Positions 36,777-45,574 of a stretch of DNA of 64,000 nt are shown piece by piece. This DNA is from Sulfitobacter delicatus. GTDB lineage: Bacteria > Pseudomonadota > Alphaproteobacteria > Rhodobacterales > Rhodobacteraceae. A model generated the notes under the pieces. The model saw only the letters and a list, made by a program, of their open reading frames with translations, was not told where the DNA came from and made no database searches. Numbering within the stretch: the first letter of the stretch is position 1; each line of letters opens with the position of its first letter. The position numbers and the translations under genes were made by a program. The stretch lies in assembly GCF_900102535.1 (NCBI RefSeq), contig NZ_FNBP01000002.1:248001-312000 (forward strand). Direction: 5' to 3'.

Positions 36777-37688
36777 ATGTCCCTCAGACCCACATTAGAG
36801 ACCCGCCGCGCCACGCCCACGATGGAAGGTGCCGGGGTAAAACTGCACCGCGCTTTTGGCTTTCAGGATCCATCGGAGCTGGACCCCTTTCTGCTGTTCG
36901 ATGACTTTCGCAATGATCGGCCTGAGGACTTTGAAAAAGGGTTTCCTTGGCACCCGCACCGGGGGATCGAGACGATCACCTATGTGCTGGAAGGCACGGT
37001 GGAACATGCGGATTCGCTTGGCAACAAGGGCGATTTAAATGCGGGTGATGTACAGTGGATGACCGCTGGGTCGGGCATTCTGCACCAAGAGATGCCGCGT
37101 GGGAATGCCGCCGGGCAGATGCACGGCTTTCAGCTTTGGGGGAACCTACCCTCGGCCCAAAAGATGACCGCGCCGCGCTATCAGGATATGAAGGCCAGCG
37201 ATATTCCGGTGGTGACTGATGACGACGGCACACAGGTCAAGGTGATTACCGGCGAGTTCTGGGGCAAACGTGGCCCCGTCGATGGGATCGCTGCTGATCC
37301 GCAGTATCTGGATGTGTTTGTGCCGGCGGGGGTCAAGAAGACCTTTAAGATCGACACTTACCGCCGCGCCTTTGCCTATGTCTTTCAAGGCGCGGGTGCT
37401 TTTGCCGATGCCTCGGCGCCTTCGGGCGTGTTGCTAGAGAAAGAGGTTGGCGGCGAAGAGGTGAACATCCGCGATATGTCGGGGGACCGCACGTTGATCC
37501 GCTTTGGCACGGGCGATGAAGTCACGGTTCAAGCGGGGCCAGAGGGGGTACGCTTCTTGTTGATCTCTGGCGCGCCGATTGAAGAGCCGGTGGCGTGGCA
37601 TGGGCCGATTGTGATGAACACCCGCGCTGAGTTGCAGCAGGCGATGCGGGATCTGAACAATGGGACGTTTATTCGACCCGCGCATTGA
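36777..37688 (+). CDS. Pirin family protein
   Basis: A 303-aa bicupin. The N-terminal cupin has the metal-binding pattern HPHRGIETITYVLEGTVEHAD and GSGILHQE. The C-terminal cupin is degenerate, ending in LLISGAPIEEPVAWHGPIVMN. Bacterial pirins include quercetinases and regulators of pyruvate metabolism, and the role here is not decidable. It has a strong AAGGAGAG ribosome site. It is convergent with the TetR gene. Confidence 0.9.
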   Translation: MSLRPTLETRRATPTMEGAGVKLHRAFGFQDPSELDPFLLFDDFRNDRPEDFEKGFPWHPHRGIETITYVLEGTVEHADSLGNKGDLNAGDVQWMTAGSGILHQEMPRGNAAGQMHGFQLWGNLPSAQKMTAPRYQDMKASDIPVVTDDDGTQVKVITGEFWGKRGPVDGIAADPQYLDVFVPAGVKKTFKIDTYRRAFAYVFQGAGAFADASAPSGVLLEKEVGGEEVNIRDMSGDRTLIRFGTGDEVTVQAGPEGVRFLLISGAPIEEPVAWHGPIVMNTRAELQQAMRDLNNGTFIRPAH

Positions 37689-37707
37689 TGCAATGGACCG
37701 TGGGTGC

Positions 37708-38292
37708 TTAGACAGTCACGGCCTTGCGCACCATATCCCAATATTGCGCGACGACTTCGTCGAGCGAGAGGCGACCCCCGGCGCGGTACCAAGTGTTCAC
37801 CCCGGTGAGCATGGCGATGATGGCGAGCGTGACGATTTTGGGGTCGGCAACTGCGAAATAGCCGTTTTCGACGCCGGTGCGCAGGATGGTTTCGAGGCGG
37901 TCTTCATATTCTCGGCGCAGACCTTCGATCACCGCGAAATTCTCCGGCGTGAGGTTGCGCAACTCCATATATGCAATGAAGACCTCATCCGGCCTGTCCG
38001 CGTGAAAGCGGATGTGGAAGGCGACAAAATCTTGCAGTTGCTGCATTGCCGGTCGCGTGGGGTCGCTGGGCGTTTCCGCCAGCAGGTCCGTCATATGGCC
38101 CTGCATCAGATCAAACAGCAGGCTTTGTTTGTCGGGCGTGTAGTTATAGAGCGCCCCGGCCTGCACCCCGACCTCGGCCGCGATGGCGCGCATCGATACT
38201 GCAGCATAGCCCCCTGCCGCGAACAGCCGTAGCGCCGCTGCGCGGACGCGGGGGCCGGTGATGTCTGAGTGTGAGCCTGTCGTTCGTGCCAT
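37708..38292 (-). CDS. TetR/AcrR family transcriptional regulator
   Basis: A 194-aa repressor. The N-terminal helix-turn-helix is AALRLFAAGGYAAVSMRAIA with EVGVQAGALYNYTPDKQSLL. The C-terminal half is a ligand-binding helical domain. The target is unknown. It is divergent from the lipoprotein gene at 38368 and convergent with pirin, so either could be its partner. Confidence 0.9.
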   Translation of the reverse strand: MARTTGSHSDITGPRVRAAALRLFAAGGYAAVSMRAIAAEVGVQAGALYNYTPDKQSLLFDLMQGHMTDLLAETPSDPTRPAMQQLQDFVAFHIRFHADRPDEVFIAYMELRNLTPENFAVIEGLRREYEDRLETILRTGVENGYFAVADPKIVTLAIIAMLTGVNTWYRAGGRLSLDEVVAQYWDMVRKAVTV

Positions 38293-38367
38293 GCGGGCAA
38301 TTTAATGAACAAGCGTTCAAAAGCAAACCCCGCTTGCGCCCTTCTCTGCGCTGATGCAGAACAAATC

Positions 38368-38751
38368 ATGCTTTATCGATTTGCGCCCCGTTCACTGTCT
38401 ATAGTTGCCTTAGTTTTAGGCGGCGCCCTACTGGCGGGCTGCACTCAGTTTCCCGAATTGGACCGGACGATTACGCCGGAGAAGGAAGCAGCCGATTACC
38501 CAGATCTTGTTCCGATTGATCCCCTTTTGGCGCAGGCCGAGGCGGGCCGGATTGACCCCGCCCAGACCGAAGCCGAACTGACCGGACGTGCCGCGGGGCT
38601 GCAATCCCGCGCAAATCGGATTAGCGGTGGTGGTAGCAGCGCGGCCTCGGCAAGCCGCCTCGCCCGGTTGCGCGCGCGGGCGGCCGAGTTGCGTCAGGCG
38701 GGGCTAACGCCGCAAGAGCGGAAGCGCTTGGAAGAAGAGCCCGCCGAGTAG
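38368..38751 (+). CDS. Small lipoprotein of unknown function
   Basis: A 127-aa protein with a lipoprotein signal and lipobox LLAGC (mature Cys followed by TQFPELDRTI). An Ala/Arg-rich helical region then ends in RLARLRARAAELRQAGLTPQ. No family is recognised. The ATG at 38368 begins the signal sequence. The longer open frame from 38305 overlaps the TetR promoter region. Confidence 0.7.
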   Translation: MLYRFAPRSLSIVALVLGGALLAGCTQFPELDRTITPEKEAADYPDLVPIDPLLAQAEAGRIDPAQTEAELTGRAAGLQSRANRISGGGSSAASASRLARLRARAAELRQAGLTPQERKRLEEEPAE

Positions 38752-38836
38752 CCCTGTTTTGCTGCGTTGCAGGCGGGGGCTGAACCAGCTACATCGCGAT
38801 TAAACCACAGTCTATTAAACCAAAAGGACCACCTCC

Positions 38837-40123
38837 ATGTCTAAGCCGCTTCGCCTCGGGATCGCCGGATTGGGAACCGTAGGCGTTGGCGTGCTGCGCA
38901 TTCTGCGCCAGCAGGCCGCGCTTCTGGAGGCCCGGACGGGATGCAAGATGGTGGTATCGGCGGTCTCGGCCCGGACCCGGAACAAGGACCGCGGCTTGTC
39001 GCTGTCGTCTTATGACTGGGAAGATGATCCGGTCAAACTGGCGACGCGGGATGACGTGGATGTATTTGTCGAGTTGATGGGCGGTGCAGATGGCCCCGCC
39101 AAGGCCGCGACCGAAGCGGCACTGACGGCGGGCAAGCATGTTGTCACTGCGAATAAGGCGATGTTGGCGTTGCATGGTCAGGCCTTGGCCGAGCAGGCTG
39201 AAGCAGCAGATGTGGCGCTGCGCTATGAGGCCGCCGTTGCGGGCGGCATCCCGGTGATTAAAACGCTGATGGAAGGGCTTGCGGGCAATGGCATCACCCG
39301 GATCATGGGGGTGATGAATGGCTCATGCAACTACATCCTAACGCGTATGGAAGATGCCGGGAAATCCTATCAGGAGATCTTCGCCGAGGCTGATGGGCTG
39401 GGCTATCTTGAGGCCGATCCGCAGTTGGACGTGGGCGGCATTGATGCGGCGCATAAGCTGGCGATCTTGTCGTCCATCGCCTTTGGCACTAAGATCGATT
39501 TCGACGGTATTCAGCTTGAGGGCATTGAGCGCATCGCCATCGAGGACATCCGTGCCGCGGCCGATATGGGCTATAAGATCAAGCTCTTGGGCGTGACGCA
39601 GATGACAGGCCGCGGCTTGGAGCAGCGCATGATGCCTTGTCTGGTGCCGCAGACCTCGCCTTTGGGGCAGTTGGACGGTGGCACCAATATGGTGGTGATC
39701 GAAGGCGATGCTGTAGGCCAGATCGTGCTGCGCGGTGCTGGGGCGGGCGAAGGGCCGACGGCGAGTGCTGTGATGGCCGACGTCTGCGACATTGCACGCG
39801 GGTTGCGCGGGTCGGTCTTTGGCCAGCCTGCCGCGACGCTTGAGGCTACCACTGCTGCCAGCAGTCAGACCCCTGCGCCCTACTATTTGCGCATGGCGCT
39901 GGTCGACAAACCCGGTGCGCTGGCCAAGATCGCCACGGTGCTGGGCGAGGCTGGCATCAGCATCTACCGGATGCGGCAGTATGAGCATTCGGATGTTTCC
40001 GCGCCGGTTTTGATTGTGACGCATAAGACGAACCGCGATGCGCTGGTGAGCGCTTTGGCGGCGATGGAGAAGACGGGTGTGTTGGCGGGTGAGCCGGTGG
40101 CGTTGCGGATCGAAGAGGTCTGA
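38837..40123 (+). CDS. hom: Homoserine dehydrogenase
   Basis: A 428-aa enzyme reducing aspartate semialdehyde to homoserine, the branch point to Met and Thr. It has the NAD(P) site (LGIAGLGTVGVGVLRIL), VTANKAMLALHG, the catalytic region GVMNGSCNYILTRM and EADPQLDVGGIDAAHKLAIL, and a C-terminal ACT domain for feedback (YYLRMALVDKPGALAKIATVL). It precedes glpX and recJ on the same strand. metZ, using the product, lies 23 kb upstream. Confidence 0.96.
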   Translation: MSKPLRLGIAGLGTVGVGVLRILRQQAALLEARTGCKMVVSAVSARTRNKDRGLSLSSYDWEDDPVKLATRDDVDVFVELMGGADGPAKAATEAALTAGKHVVTANKAMLALHGQALAEQAEAADVALRYEAAVAGGIPVIKTLMEGLAGNGITRIMGVMNGSCNYILTRMEDAGKSYQEIFAEADGLGYLEADPQLDVGGIDAAHKLAILSSIAFGTKIDFDGIQLEGIERIAIEDIRAAADMGYKIKLLGVTQMTGRGLEQRMMPCLVPQTSPLGQLDGGTNMVVIEGDAVGQIVLRGAGAGEGPTASAVMADVCDIARGLRGSVFGQPAATLEATTAASSQTPAPYYLRMALVDKPGALAKIATVLGEAGISIYRMRQYEHSDVSAPVLIVTHKTNRDALVSALAAMEKTGVLAGEPVALRIEEV

Positions 40124-40239
40124 GCATTTGCGCTGAGGACCATCGCCTGCCCGCGGGTCGGCGACCCAACAGCAGATTATGCCACTTTATCGTTCAGCCG
40201 TGATGTGCGTTTGCGAAATTGCGCCCAGCCTCAGCAAAT

Positions 40240-40265
40240 CGCCTACCCGTCCGGGCGGGCAGGCG
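40240..40265 (+). other. GC hairpin in the hom-glpX gap
   Basis: CGCCTACCCG (40240-40249) faces CGGGCAGGCG (40256-40265) with one mismatch and a 6-base loop. No T-run follows. Nothing else was recognised in the 264-bp gap 40124-40387. Confidence 0.45.
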
Positions 40266-40387
40266 ATGGCCCGGCGCCTGCGGCTTGATTCCGGGCGGGG
40301 GCGCTGAGTCTCACCCAACCCAAAACTTGCCCCGAGACGCACACAGCGTTACAGGACAGAAAACCCTTTTGACCCCAAGGACACCTC

Positions 40388-41356
40388 ATGACCGCTTCCG
40401 CCGAATTTCAAGACCGCATGCTGTCGCTGGGCCTCGCCCGCGTTTCCGAAGCCGCCGCCCTCGCCTCGGCCAAACTGATCGGCAAAGGTGACGAGAAAGC
40501 TGCCGACCAAGCCGCCGTCAACGCGATGCGCGAACAGCTCAACATGCTCGACATCGCGGGCGTTGTGGTCATCGGCGAAGGTGAGCGTGACGAAGCCCCG
40601 ATGCTCTACATCGGCGAGGAAGTCGGCACCGGCAACGGCCCCGGCGTGGACATCGCGCTGGACCCGCTTGAAGGCACCACGCTGACCGCCAAGGACATGC
40701 CCAACGCGCTGACCGTCATCGCCATGGGCCCGCGCGGCTCGATGCTGCACGCGCCCGACACCTATATGGACAAGCTGGCGATCGGCCCGGGCTTCGAGAC
40801 CGACGTCGTGACCCTTGACATGACCCCCGGTGAGCGCGTCGAAGCACTGGCCCGCGCCAAGGGCTGCGCGCCTTCCGACATCACCGTCTGCATCCTTGAG
40901 CGCCCCCGCCACGCCGATATGATCGCCGAAGTGCGCGCCACCGGTGCGGCCATCCGCTTGATTACCGACGGTGACGTCGCAGGCGTGATGCACTGCGCAG
41001 ACCCAGAGACCGGGATCGACATGTATATGGGCCAAGGCGGCGCGCCCGAAGGCGTTCTGGCCGCCGCGGCGCTGAAATGCATGGGCGGGCAGATGTATGG
41101 CCGCCTGTTGTTCCGCAACGACGACGAAAAGGGCCGTGCGGCCAAGGCCGGGATCACCGAGCTTGACCGTATCTACTCCCGCGACGAAATGGTCACCCAA
41201 GACGTGATCTTTGCCGCGACTGGCGTCACCGGCGGCAACATCCTGCCCGGCGTGAAACGCGAGCCCGGCTGGCTGACCACCGAGACGCTGATCATGCGCT
41301 CGCGCACCGGATCGGTCCGTCGCATCAACTACCGCACTCCGATCAACGGCGAGTGA
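40388..41356 (+). CDS. glpX: Fructose-1,6-bisphosphatase class II
   Basis: A 322-aa gluconeogenic phosphatase. The metal- and substrate-binding motifs VVIGEGERDEAPMLYIGE, IALDPLEGTTLTAK, ITDGDVAG and GQGGAPEGVLAAAALKCMGG are present. The metal ligands are therefore intact. It lies between hom and recJ in the same direction. Confidence 0.96.
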   Translation: MTASAEFQDRMLSLGLARVSEAAALASAKLIGKGDEKAADQAAVNAMREQLNMLDIAGVVVIGEGERDEAPMLYIGEEVGTGNGPGVDIALDPLEGTTLTAKDMPNALTVIAMGPRGSMLHAPDTYMDKLAIGPGFETDVVTLDMTPGERVEALARAKGCAPSDITVCILERPRHADMIAEVRATGAAIRLITDGDVAGVMHCADPETGIDMYMGQGGAPEGVLAAAALKCMGGQMYGRLLFRNDDEKGRAAKAGITELDRIYSRDEMVTQDVIFAATGVTGGNILPGVKREPGWLTTETLIMRSRTGSVRRINYRTPINGE

Positions 41357-41401
41357 AGGGCCGTAACGTCCCCACAAACAAAACGGCAAGATGAGGCGAG
41401 C

Positions 41402-43141
41402 ATGAGTTTTCTCGGTGTTGAAACCTCTTTGACCGGGCGGCGCTGGATTGGTCCCGATGTGGAACTCTCTCGCGCCGCCGAACTCTTGGTGCAACGCGCG
41501 GGCCTGCCGGACCCGGTCTGCCAAGTGCTGGCCCGGCGCGGCGTGACCGATACAGAGGCACCGGGCTTTCTCGCCCCTGCCCTGCGCGACCTGCTGCCCG
41601 ACCCGCGCTCCCTGCGCGACATGGAGGTCGCGGCGACGCGCTTCCTCGCGGCCCTGAAAGCCCGCCAACGCATCGCGATCTTTGCCGACTATGACGTTGA
41701 CGGCGGCTCCTCCGCCGCCCTGCTGTTGGTCTGGCTACGCGACATGGGCCACCGCGCCACGCTCTATATCCCCGACCGAATCGACGAAGGCTATGGCCCC
41801 AATGACGCCGCCATGTCCGCACTGGCCGCTGACCACGATCTGATCATCTGCGTCGACTGCGGCACGCTTTCGCATGGCCCTATCGCGGCGGCCAAGGGCG
41901 CGGATGTCATCGTGCTCGACCACCACCTGGGCGGCGAGACCCTGCCCGCGGCCGTCGCTGTGGTGAACCCCAACCGCCAAGACGAAGACGGTGCGCTCGC
42001 GCATCTCTGCGCCGCGGCGGTGGTGTTCCTTATGTTGGTCGAAGCAGGCCGCCAGTTGCGCGAAGCAGGCGCCAAGGGGCCCGATCTGATGGCCATGCTC
42101 GACCTCGTGGGCCTCGCCACCGTCGCCGATGTCGCCCCGCTCATCGGCGTGAACCGCGCCTTCGTGCGCCAAGGCCTGAAAGTTATGGCCCGCCGCGCCC
42201 GCCCCGGCCTTGCCGCCCTCGCCGATGTCGCCCGGATGGACACCGCCCCCACCGCCTATCACCTTGGCTACCTCCTCGGCCCCCGCATCAACGCGGGCGG
42301 CCGGATCGGGCAAGCCGACCTTGGCGCGCGCCTCTTGGCCACCGATGACCCGCATGAGGCTGCCGCCCTCGCAGAACGGCTTGACCAGCTTAACACCGAC
42401 CGCCGCGAGGTCGAAGCCGCCGTGCGCGCCAGTGCCATGGCCCAAGCCGAAGAGCGCGGCTTCGAGGGACCACTGGCCTGGGCCTCCGGCCCCGGCTGGC
42501 ACCCCGGCGTGGTCGGCATCGTCGCCTCGCGCCTGAAAGAAGCGGCCAACCGCCCCTCCATCGTGATTGGCGTCGAAGACGGCATCGGCAAAGGTTCAGG
42601 CCGCTCGATCAGCGGCATCGACCTTGGGGCGCCGATCCAGCGTCTCACCGCCGAAGGGCTGCTGATGAAAGGCGGTGGACATAAGATGGCCGCGGGCCTG
42701 ACCGTGGCCGAAGACAAGATCGAGGCCGCCATGGAACGCTTGGGCGAATTACTCGCCAAACAGGGCGCCCATCTGGCGGGCCCCGCGGACCTCAACCTCT
42801 GCGGCCTGATGATGCCCGGTGCCGCCACCGTGGAACTGGCCGAGATGGTCGACCAAGCCGGCCCCTTTGGCGCAGGCGCCCCCGCCCCGCGCTATGCCTT
42901 TGCAGACATGCAGATCCGCTTTGCCAAACGTGTGGGCGAGAACCACCTGAAAGTGAGCTTTGGCGACGGTTTGGGCGCGAATCTCGAGGCCATCGCCTTT
43001 GGCGCTTACGACGGCCCGCTTGGCCCCGCGCTGGAGAACCACGGCGGCGCGCGCTTCCATCTGGCAGGCCGTCTCGACATCAATAATTTCCGCGGAAGAC
43101 GCTCTGTACAGCTCCGTTTGGAGGACGCCGCGAAGGCTTGA
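41402..43141 (+). CDS. recJ: Single-stranded-DNA exonuclease RecJ
   Basis: A 579-aa 5'-3' exonuclease of the DHH family, acting in recombination and mismatch repair. The motifs FADYDVDGGSSAALLL, CVDCGTLS, VLDHHLGG, GPRINAGGRIGQADLG, the DHHA1 part GSGRSISGIDLG and GGGHKMAAGLTV are present. It is followed by an A/T-rich inverted repeat and the tRNA-Glu promoter. Confidence 0.96.
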   Translation: MSFLGVETSLTGRRWIGPDVELSRAAELLVQRAGLPDPVCQVLARRGVTDTEAPGFLAPALRDLLPDPRSLRDMEVAATRFLAALKARQRIAIFADYDVDGGSSAALLLVWLRDMGHRATLYIPDRIDEGYGPNDAAMSALAADHDLIICVDCGTLSHGPIAAAKGADVIVLDHHLGGETLPAAVAVVNPNRQDEDGALAHLCAAAVVFLMLVEAGRQLREAGAKGPDLMAMLDLVGLATVADVAPLIGVNRAFVRQGLKVMARRARPGLAALADVARMDTAPTAYHLGYLLGPRINAGGRIGQADLGARLLATDDPHEAAALAERLDQLNTDRREVEAAVRASAMAQAEERGFEGPLAWASGPGWHPGVVGIVASRLKEAANRPSIVIGVEDGIGKGSGRSISGIDLGAPIQRLTAEGLLMKGGGHKMAAGLTVAEDKIEAAMERLGELLAKQGAHLAGPADLNLCGLMMPGAATVELAEMVDQAGPFGAGAPAPRYAFADMQIRFAKRVGENHLKVSFGDGLGANLEAIAFGAYDGPLGPALENHGGARFHLAGRLDINNFRGRRSVQLRLEDAAKA

Positions 43142-43200
43142 AAATTTTTTCAGAAAAAACGCATTTTTCTGCTTGCGGCCCCCAGCCGGATTACTTAAAC
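43141..43200 (+). promoter_or_regulatory. Likely strong promoter of tRNA-Glu with A/T tract
   Basis: A/T tracts (AAAATTTTTTC and CAGAAAAAACGCATTTTTCTG) precede TTGCGG (43173-43178). After 16 bases comes TTAAAC (43195-43200). This layout of UP-element, TTGCGG-type -35 and AT-rich -10 fits a stable-RNA promoter. The AT stem could also help end recJ. Confidence 0.5.
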
Positions 43201-43252
43201 CCCGCCTCACAGACAGCGCAGCAACACTTCAAACGCTGCACTGACACAGAGT

Positions 43253-43327
43253 GGCCCGTTCGTCTATCGGTTAGGACGCCAGGTTTTCAACCTGGAAAGA
43301 GGGGTTCGATTCCCCTACGGGCTGCCA
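43253..43327 (+). tRNA. tRNA-Glu (anticodon TTC), with CCA
   Basis: The acceptor arm GGCCCGT pairs with ACGGGCT, with a G-T wobble at the first pair. The anticodon stem CCAGG/CCTGG encloses TTTTCAA with anticodon TTC. The T-arm is GAGGGGTTCGATTCCCCT-like and CCA is encoded. The 3' end is the left attachment site of the element, which restores a complete gene. Confidence 0.95.
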
Positions 43328-43330
43328 CTT
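43311..43330 (+). repeat. Left attachment site (tRNA 3' end)
   Basis: TCCCCTACGGGCTGCCACTT, identical to 49139-49158. It covers the 3' part of the T-arm and acceptor stem plus CCA. Confidence 0.92.
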
Positions 43331-43382
43331 CCTATTTTTGGTTTAGGTACAGACAGTTAGCGCTTAGATTGCGTTACCTTGA

Positions 43383-43402
43383 CCCATAGGTTTTTACCAT
43401 AG
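43383..43402 (+). repeat. Left inner 20-bp repeat, possible integrase arm site
   Basis: CCCATAGGTTTTTACCATAG is repeated exactly at 49058-49077, so one copy lies 50-80 bp inside each end. It contains two CCATAG half-units 13 bp apart. Upstream, CGTTACC (43372-43378) is the inverse of GGTAACG next to the right copy (49077-49083). The rest of 43328-43627 shows no gene. Confidence 0.65.
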
Positions 43403-43627
43403 ACTTGCTTTGGCCTTGGCATTTTGAATTCGACACTTACTGCTCGCATAACTTGCCGGCAAAACCACGTCGAACTTCTACATGGGTCACTCCAGATGAG
43501 CACAAGAAGTCTTCGGGCGGATCATGCATGTTGCCTCGCTGAGTACTCAAGATTGCAGTTGCAGTGCGCTTTTATCAGTCTAGGCTACCCAAGGACGTCA
43601 AGTGTTCAACTAAGGCGGGTGTAACCA

Positions 43628-44137
43628 GTGGCTAATTGTGCTCAGTGCGGGAAGAAGTTTGGCTTGTTCGATCCGGGGTCTGACGGACTTTGTGGGCATT
43701 GCAACCTTGGGGTGGAAGCTGGTCGCATATTGACGCAACCTCAAGAAGAGCAAAGAGCAGTTGAAGAACGAGACCAAGCTATAGAGGCAATCATTTTAAC
43801 CACCGAGACCGCCCCCAACCTGAACATCACCGAGCGTATTGAAATTGTAACTGCTGAATGCGCTTTCGGGATGAACCTTTTCAAAGACTTGTTTGCTGGG
43901 ATCAGAGACATTGTAGGCGGGCGCTCTGAGGCGGTTCAGAGAACATTGAGAGATAGCAGGCGTACTGCCCTATATGAACTGAAGAAGGAAGCTCACAGGG
44001 TTGGTGCCAATGCGGTTGTCGGCGTAGATTTAGATTACGTAGAACTTAGCGGAGCAGGCAATATGGTACTCTTAGTGGCCTCTGGGACGGCTGTGAGAAC
44101 CGAGCAATGTTCTTTCACAGCTTCAAAGCCAGATTGA
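43628..44137 (+). CDS. Zinc-ribbon plus YbjQ/UPF0145-like protein
   Basis: A 169-aa protein starting at GTG 43628 after AAGGCGGG. The N-terminal part has two CxxC pairs (CAQCGKKFG and CGHC), a zinc-ribbon. The C-terminal part (residues about 55-160) matches YbjQ ([63 protein letters not shown]). YbjQ forms pentamers and is poorly understood. As the first cargo gene of the element it may be an accessory trait rather than a mobility gene. Confidence 0.8.
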   Translation: MANCAQCGKKFGLFDPGSDGLCGHCNLGVEAGRILTQPQEEQRAVEERDQAIEAIILTTETAPNLNITERIEIVTAECAFGMNLFKDLFAGIRDIVGGRSEAVQRTLRDSRRTALYELKKEAHRVGANAVVGVDLDYVELSGAGNMVLLVASGTAVRTEQCSFTASKPD

Positions 44138-44231
44138 CTATTAGGTTGGGTAAGCTCCAAAAAAGCTTATGTATAGGAATTAAAAAAGCAAGAAATTGTA
44201 TGTTATTGCCATTTATAAAAGGTGAAATGAA

Positions 44232-44399
44232 GTGAAACTAAGAGTTCAATATGCTGGTGGCCTATGCACCACTTACATCGAAGCAAGAATCCCGTTTGAA
44301 GGCGAAATCTATAAAGGGGAAATTGTGGAAAAAGTGACCCGTCACGACCCACCGAGCAATGGGTTTGACGCTTATGTGTACTTAAAGGTGGCAGAATGA
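44232..44399 (+). CDS. 55-aa hypothetical protein (coupled to the next gene)
   Basis: A GTG start at 44232, with AAAAGGTG about 8 bases upstream, opens a 55-codon frame. It begins KLRVQYAGGLCTTYIEARIP and ends DAYVYLKVAE, with no membrane segment. Its TGA overlaps the next ATG as ATGA. The coupling and ribosome site support it as a real gene. No family is recognised. Confidence 0.55.
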   Translation: MKLRVQYAGGLCTTYIEARIPFEGEIYKGEIVEKVTRHDPPSNGFDAYVYLKVAE

Positions 44400-44668
44400 T
44401 CTCAAGAATTTTCGCCACAGTTATTTCCGTATTTGCTGCAACATCGCTTTCAGCTGAGCGCCTCGATATTCCAGAATCCAATAGCCAGAGAATTCTCACA
44501 ATGGGCGACATTCTAGCGAGTTGGCCTATCCAGAGCGTTGGGGCAACCAATTTCGCTAGGCTCTTCTACGTACACGCTGGTGGCTTAATATACCTTTGTA
44601 GGGTTGAAGAGAGGAATAGAGACATAATAACCAATTGCTTTGCTAGAAGTACTCCTAGATCAAAATAG
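44396..44668 (+). CDS. Small exported hypothetical protein
   Basis: A 90-aa protein with a signal-like N-terminus (MISRIFATVISVFAATSLSA) and a mature part with the Cys residues LIYLCRVEE and ITNCFARS. It overlaps the 55-aa gene by four bases. The function is unknown. It is specific to the element as far as can be seen here. Confidence 0.55.
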   Translation: MISRIFATVISVFAATSLSAERLDIPESNSQRILTMGDILASWPIQSVGATNFARLFYVHAGGLIYLCRVEERNRDIITNCFARSTPRSK

Positions 44669-44800
44669 TCTTGCCTAAGCTTTCAAGATGGCAGCGCGAC
44701 TCAAGCGAAGCCCTGAGATTTTTTCTTTTCGTAGGGAATAGGGCGGGTAGCGCGGCTAGCGAAAACCCCCTGTATGAGAATCCTGAAGGTTCCATCGTTT

Positions 44801-45370
44801 TTAGGTGGGGTCTTTAGCTGCACTAAGGATACGGTACAGAGAAGCCCTGCTGATACCTAGCTGCTCACAGACCGTAGCCTTGGACATACCAGACTTGAGC
44901 AGAGACAGGGCGGCATCGGTCTTTGCCATAGCAGTAGGTTTACGCCCTGTGTACTTTCCCTCAGCCTTGGCCTTCTGGATTCCTTCCCTTTGGCGCTCTA
45001 GCATCATCTCACGTTCAAACTGTGCAACTGAGGCCATCACATTCAGCATCATGCGACCTGTTGCAGTGGTAGTGTCGACCTGCTGCCCCCCCATAGACAG
45101 GATAACTACCCCAGCGCCTTTGACCTCAAGTTCCTCGAGCAGATCGCCAAGATGGCGGACTGAACGGGCAAGACGGTCTAGCTTACAGACAACTAGCTTG
45201 TCACCTACCCTGAGCGAACTGATAGCAGCATCCAGCTGCTGACGCTCACCTACAGATGAAACCTTCTCTTGATATATCTGCTCACAGCCAACAGCTGTCA
45301 GGTCGCGCACCTGAGCTTCTAGCCCGGCATCCTGTTCAAGCGTCGACGTTCTCGCGTAACCTACCAGCAT
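44801..45370 (-). CDS. Serine recombinase (resolvase/invertase type)
   Basis: A 189-aa protein with the catalytic Ser in MLVGYARTSTLEQ, VCKLDRLARSVRHLGDLL, the E-helix FEREMMLERQREGIQKAK and a C-terminal helix-turn-helix (SKATVCEQLGISRASLYRIL). It belongs to the Tn3-resolvase/Pin group that cuts at its own res or inversion sites. The ATG at 45370 is preferred to a TTG two codons upstream. A candidate site lies directly upstream. Confidence 0.92.
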   Translation of the reverse strand: MLVGYARTSTLEQDAGLEAQVRDLTAVGCEQIYQEKVSSVGERQQLDAAISSLRVGDKLVVCKLDRLARSVRHLGDLLEELEVKGAGVVILSMGGQQVDTTTATGRMMLNVMASVAQFEREMMLERQREGIQKAKAEGKYTGRKPTAMAKTDAALSLLKSGMSKATVCEQLGISRASLYRILSAAKDPT

Positions 45371-45376
45371 ACCCAA

Positions 45377-45574
45377 TCTTTCTCACATGATTCTTAGTAT
45401 ATTATGAGAATAGCTTCAATAGGGCCTCATGCCTAGGGTTTTGAGACACTTTATCCCTGTTTCTCTGAGGCAGGGTCTCGTGAGACATGAATCTAGCGCG
45501 CTAAAAAGCCTCAACGGTTAGCATTTATTTAGTTGGGCAGAAGACAGAACGTTCCCGATCTGTATTAACGCATC
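45377..45574. other. Candidate res site upstream of the serine recombinase
   Basis: The 198-bp gap holds inverted repeats: TTCTCA (45380-45385) with TGAGAA (45405-45410), around an AT-rich centre, and GTCTC-GT-GAGAC (45475-45486). Resolvases usually bind two or three such dyads next to their gene. Function not shown. Confidence 0.45.

Noticed and set aside
40349-41668. 439-codon frame on the minus strand
   Set aside because: Antisense to glpX and the start of recJ.
43424-43624. 66-codon frame in the left arm of the element
   Set aside because: No family, no ribosome site, and it overlaps the likely control region of the next gene.
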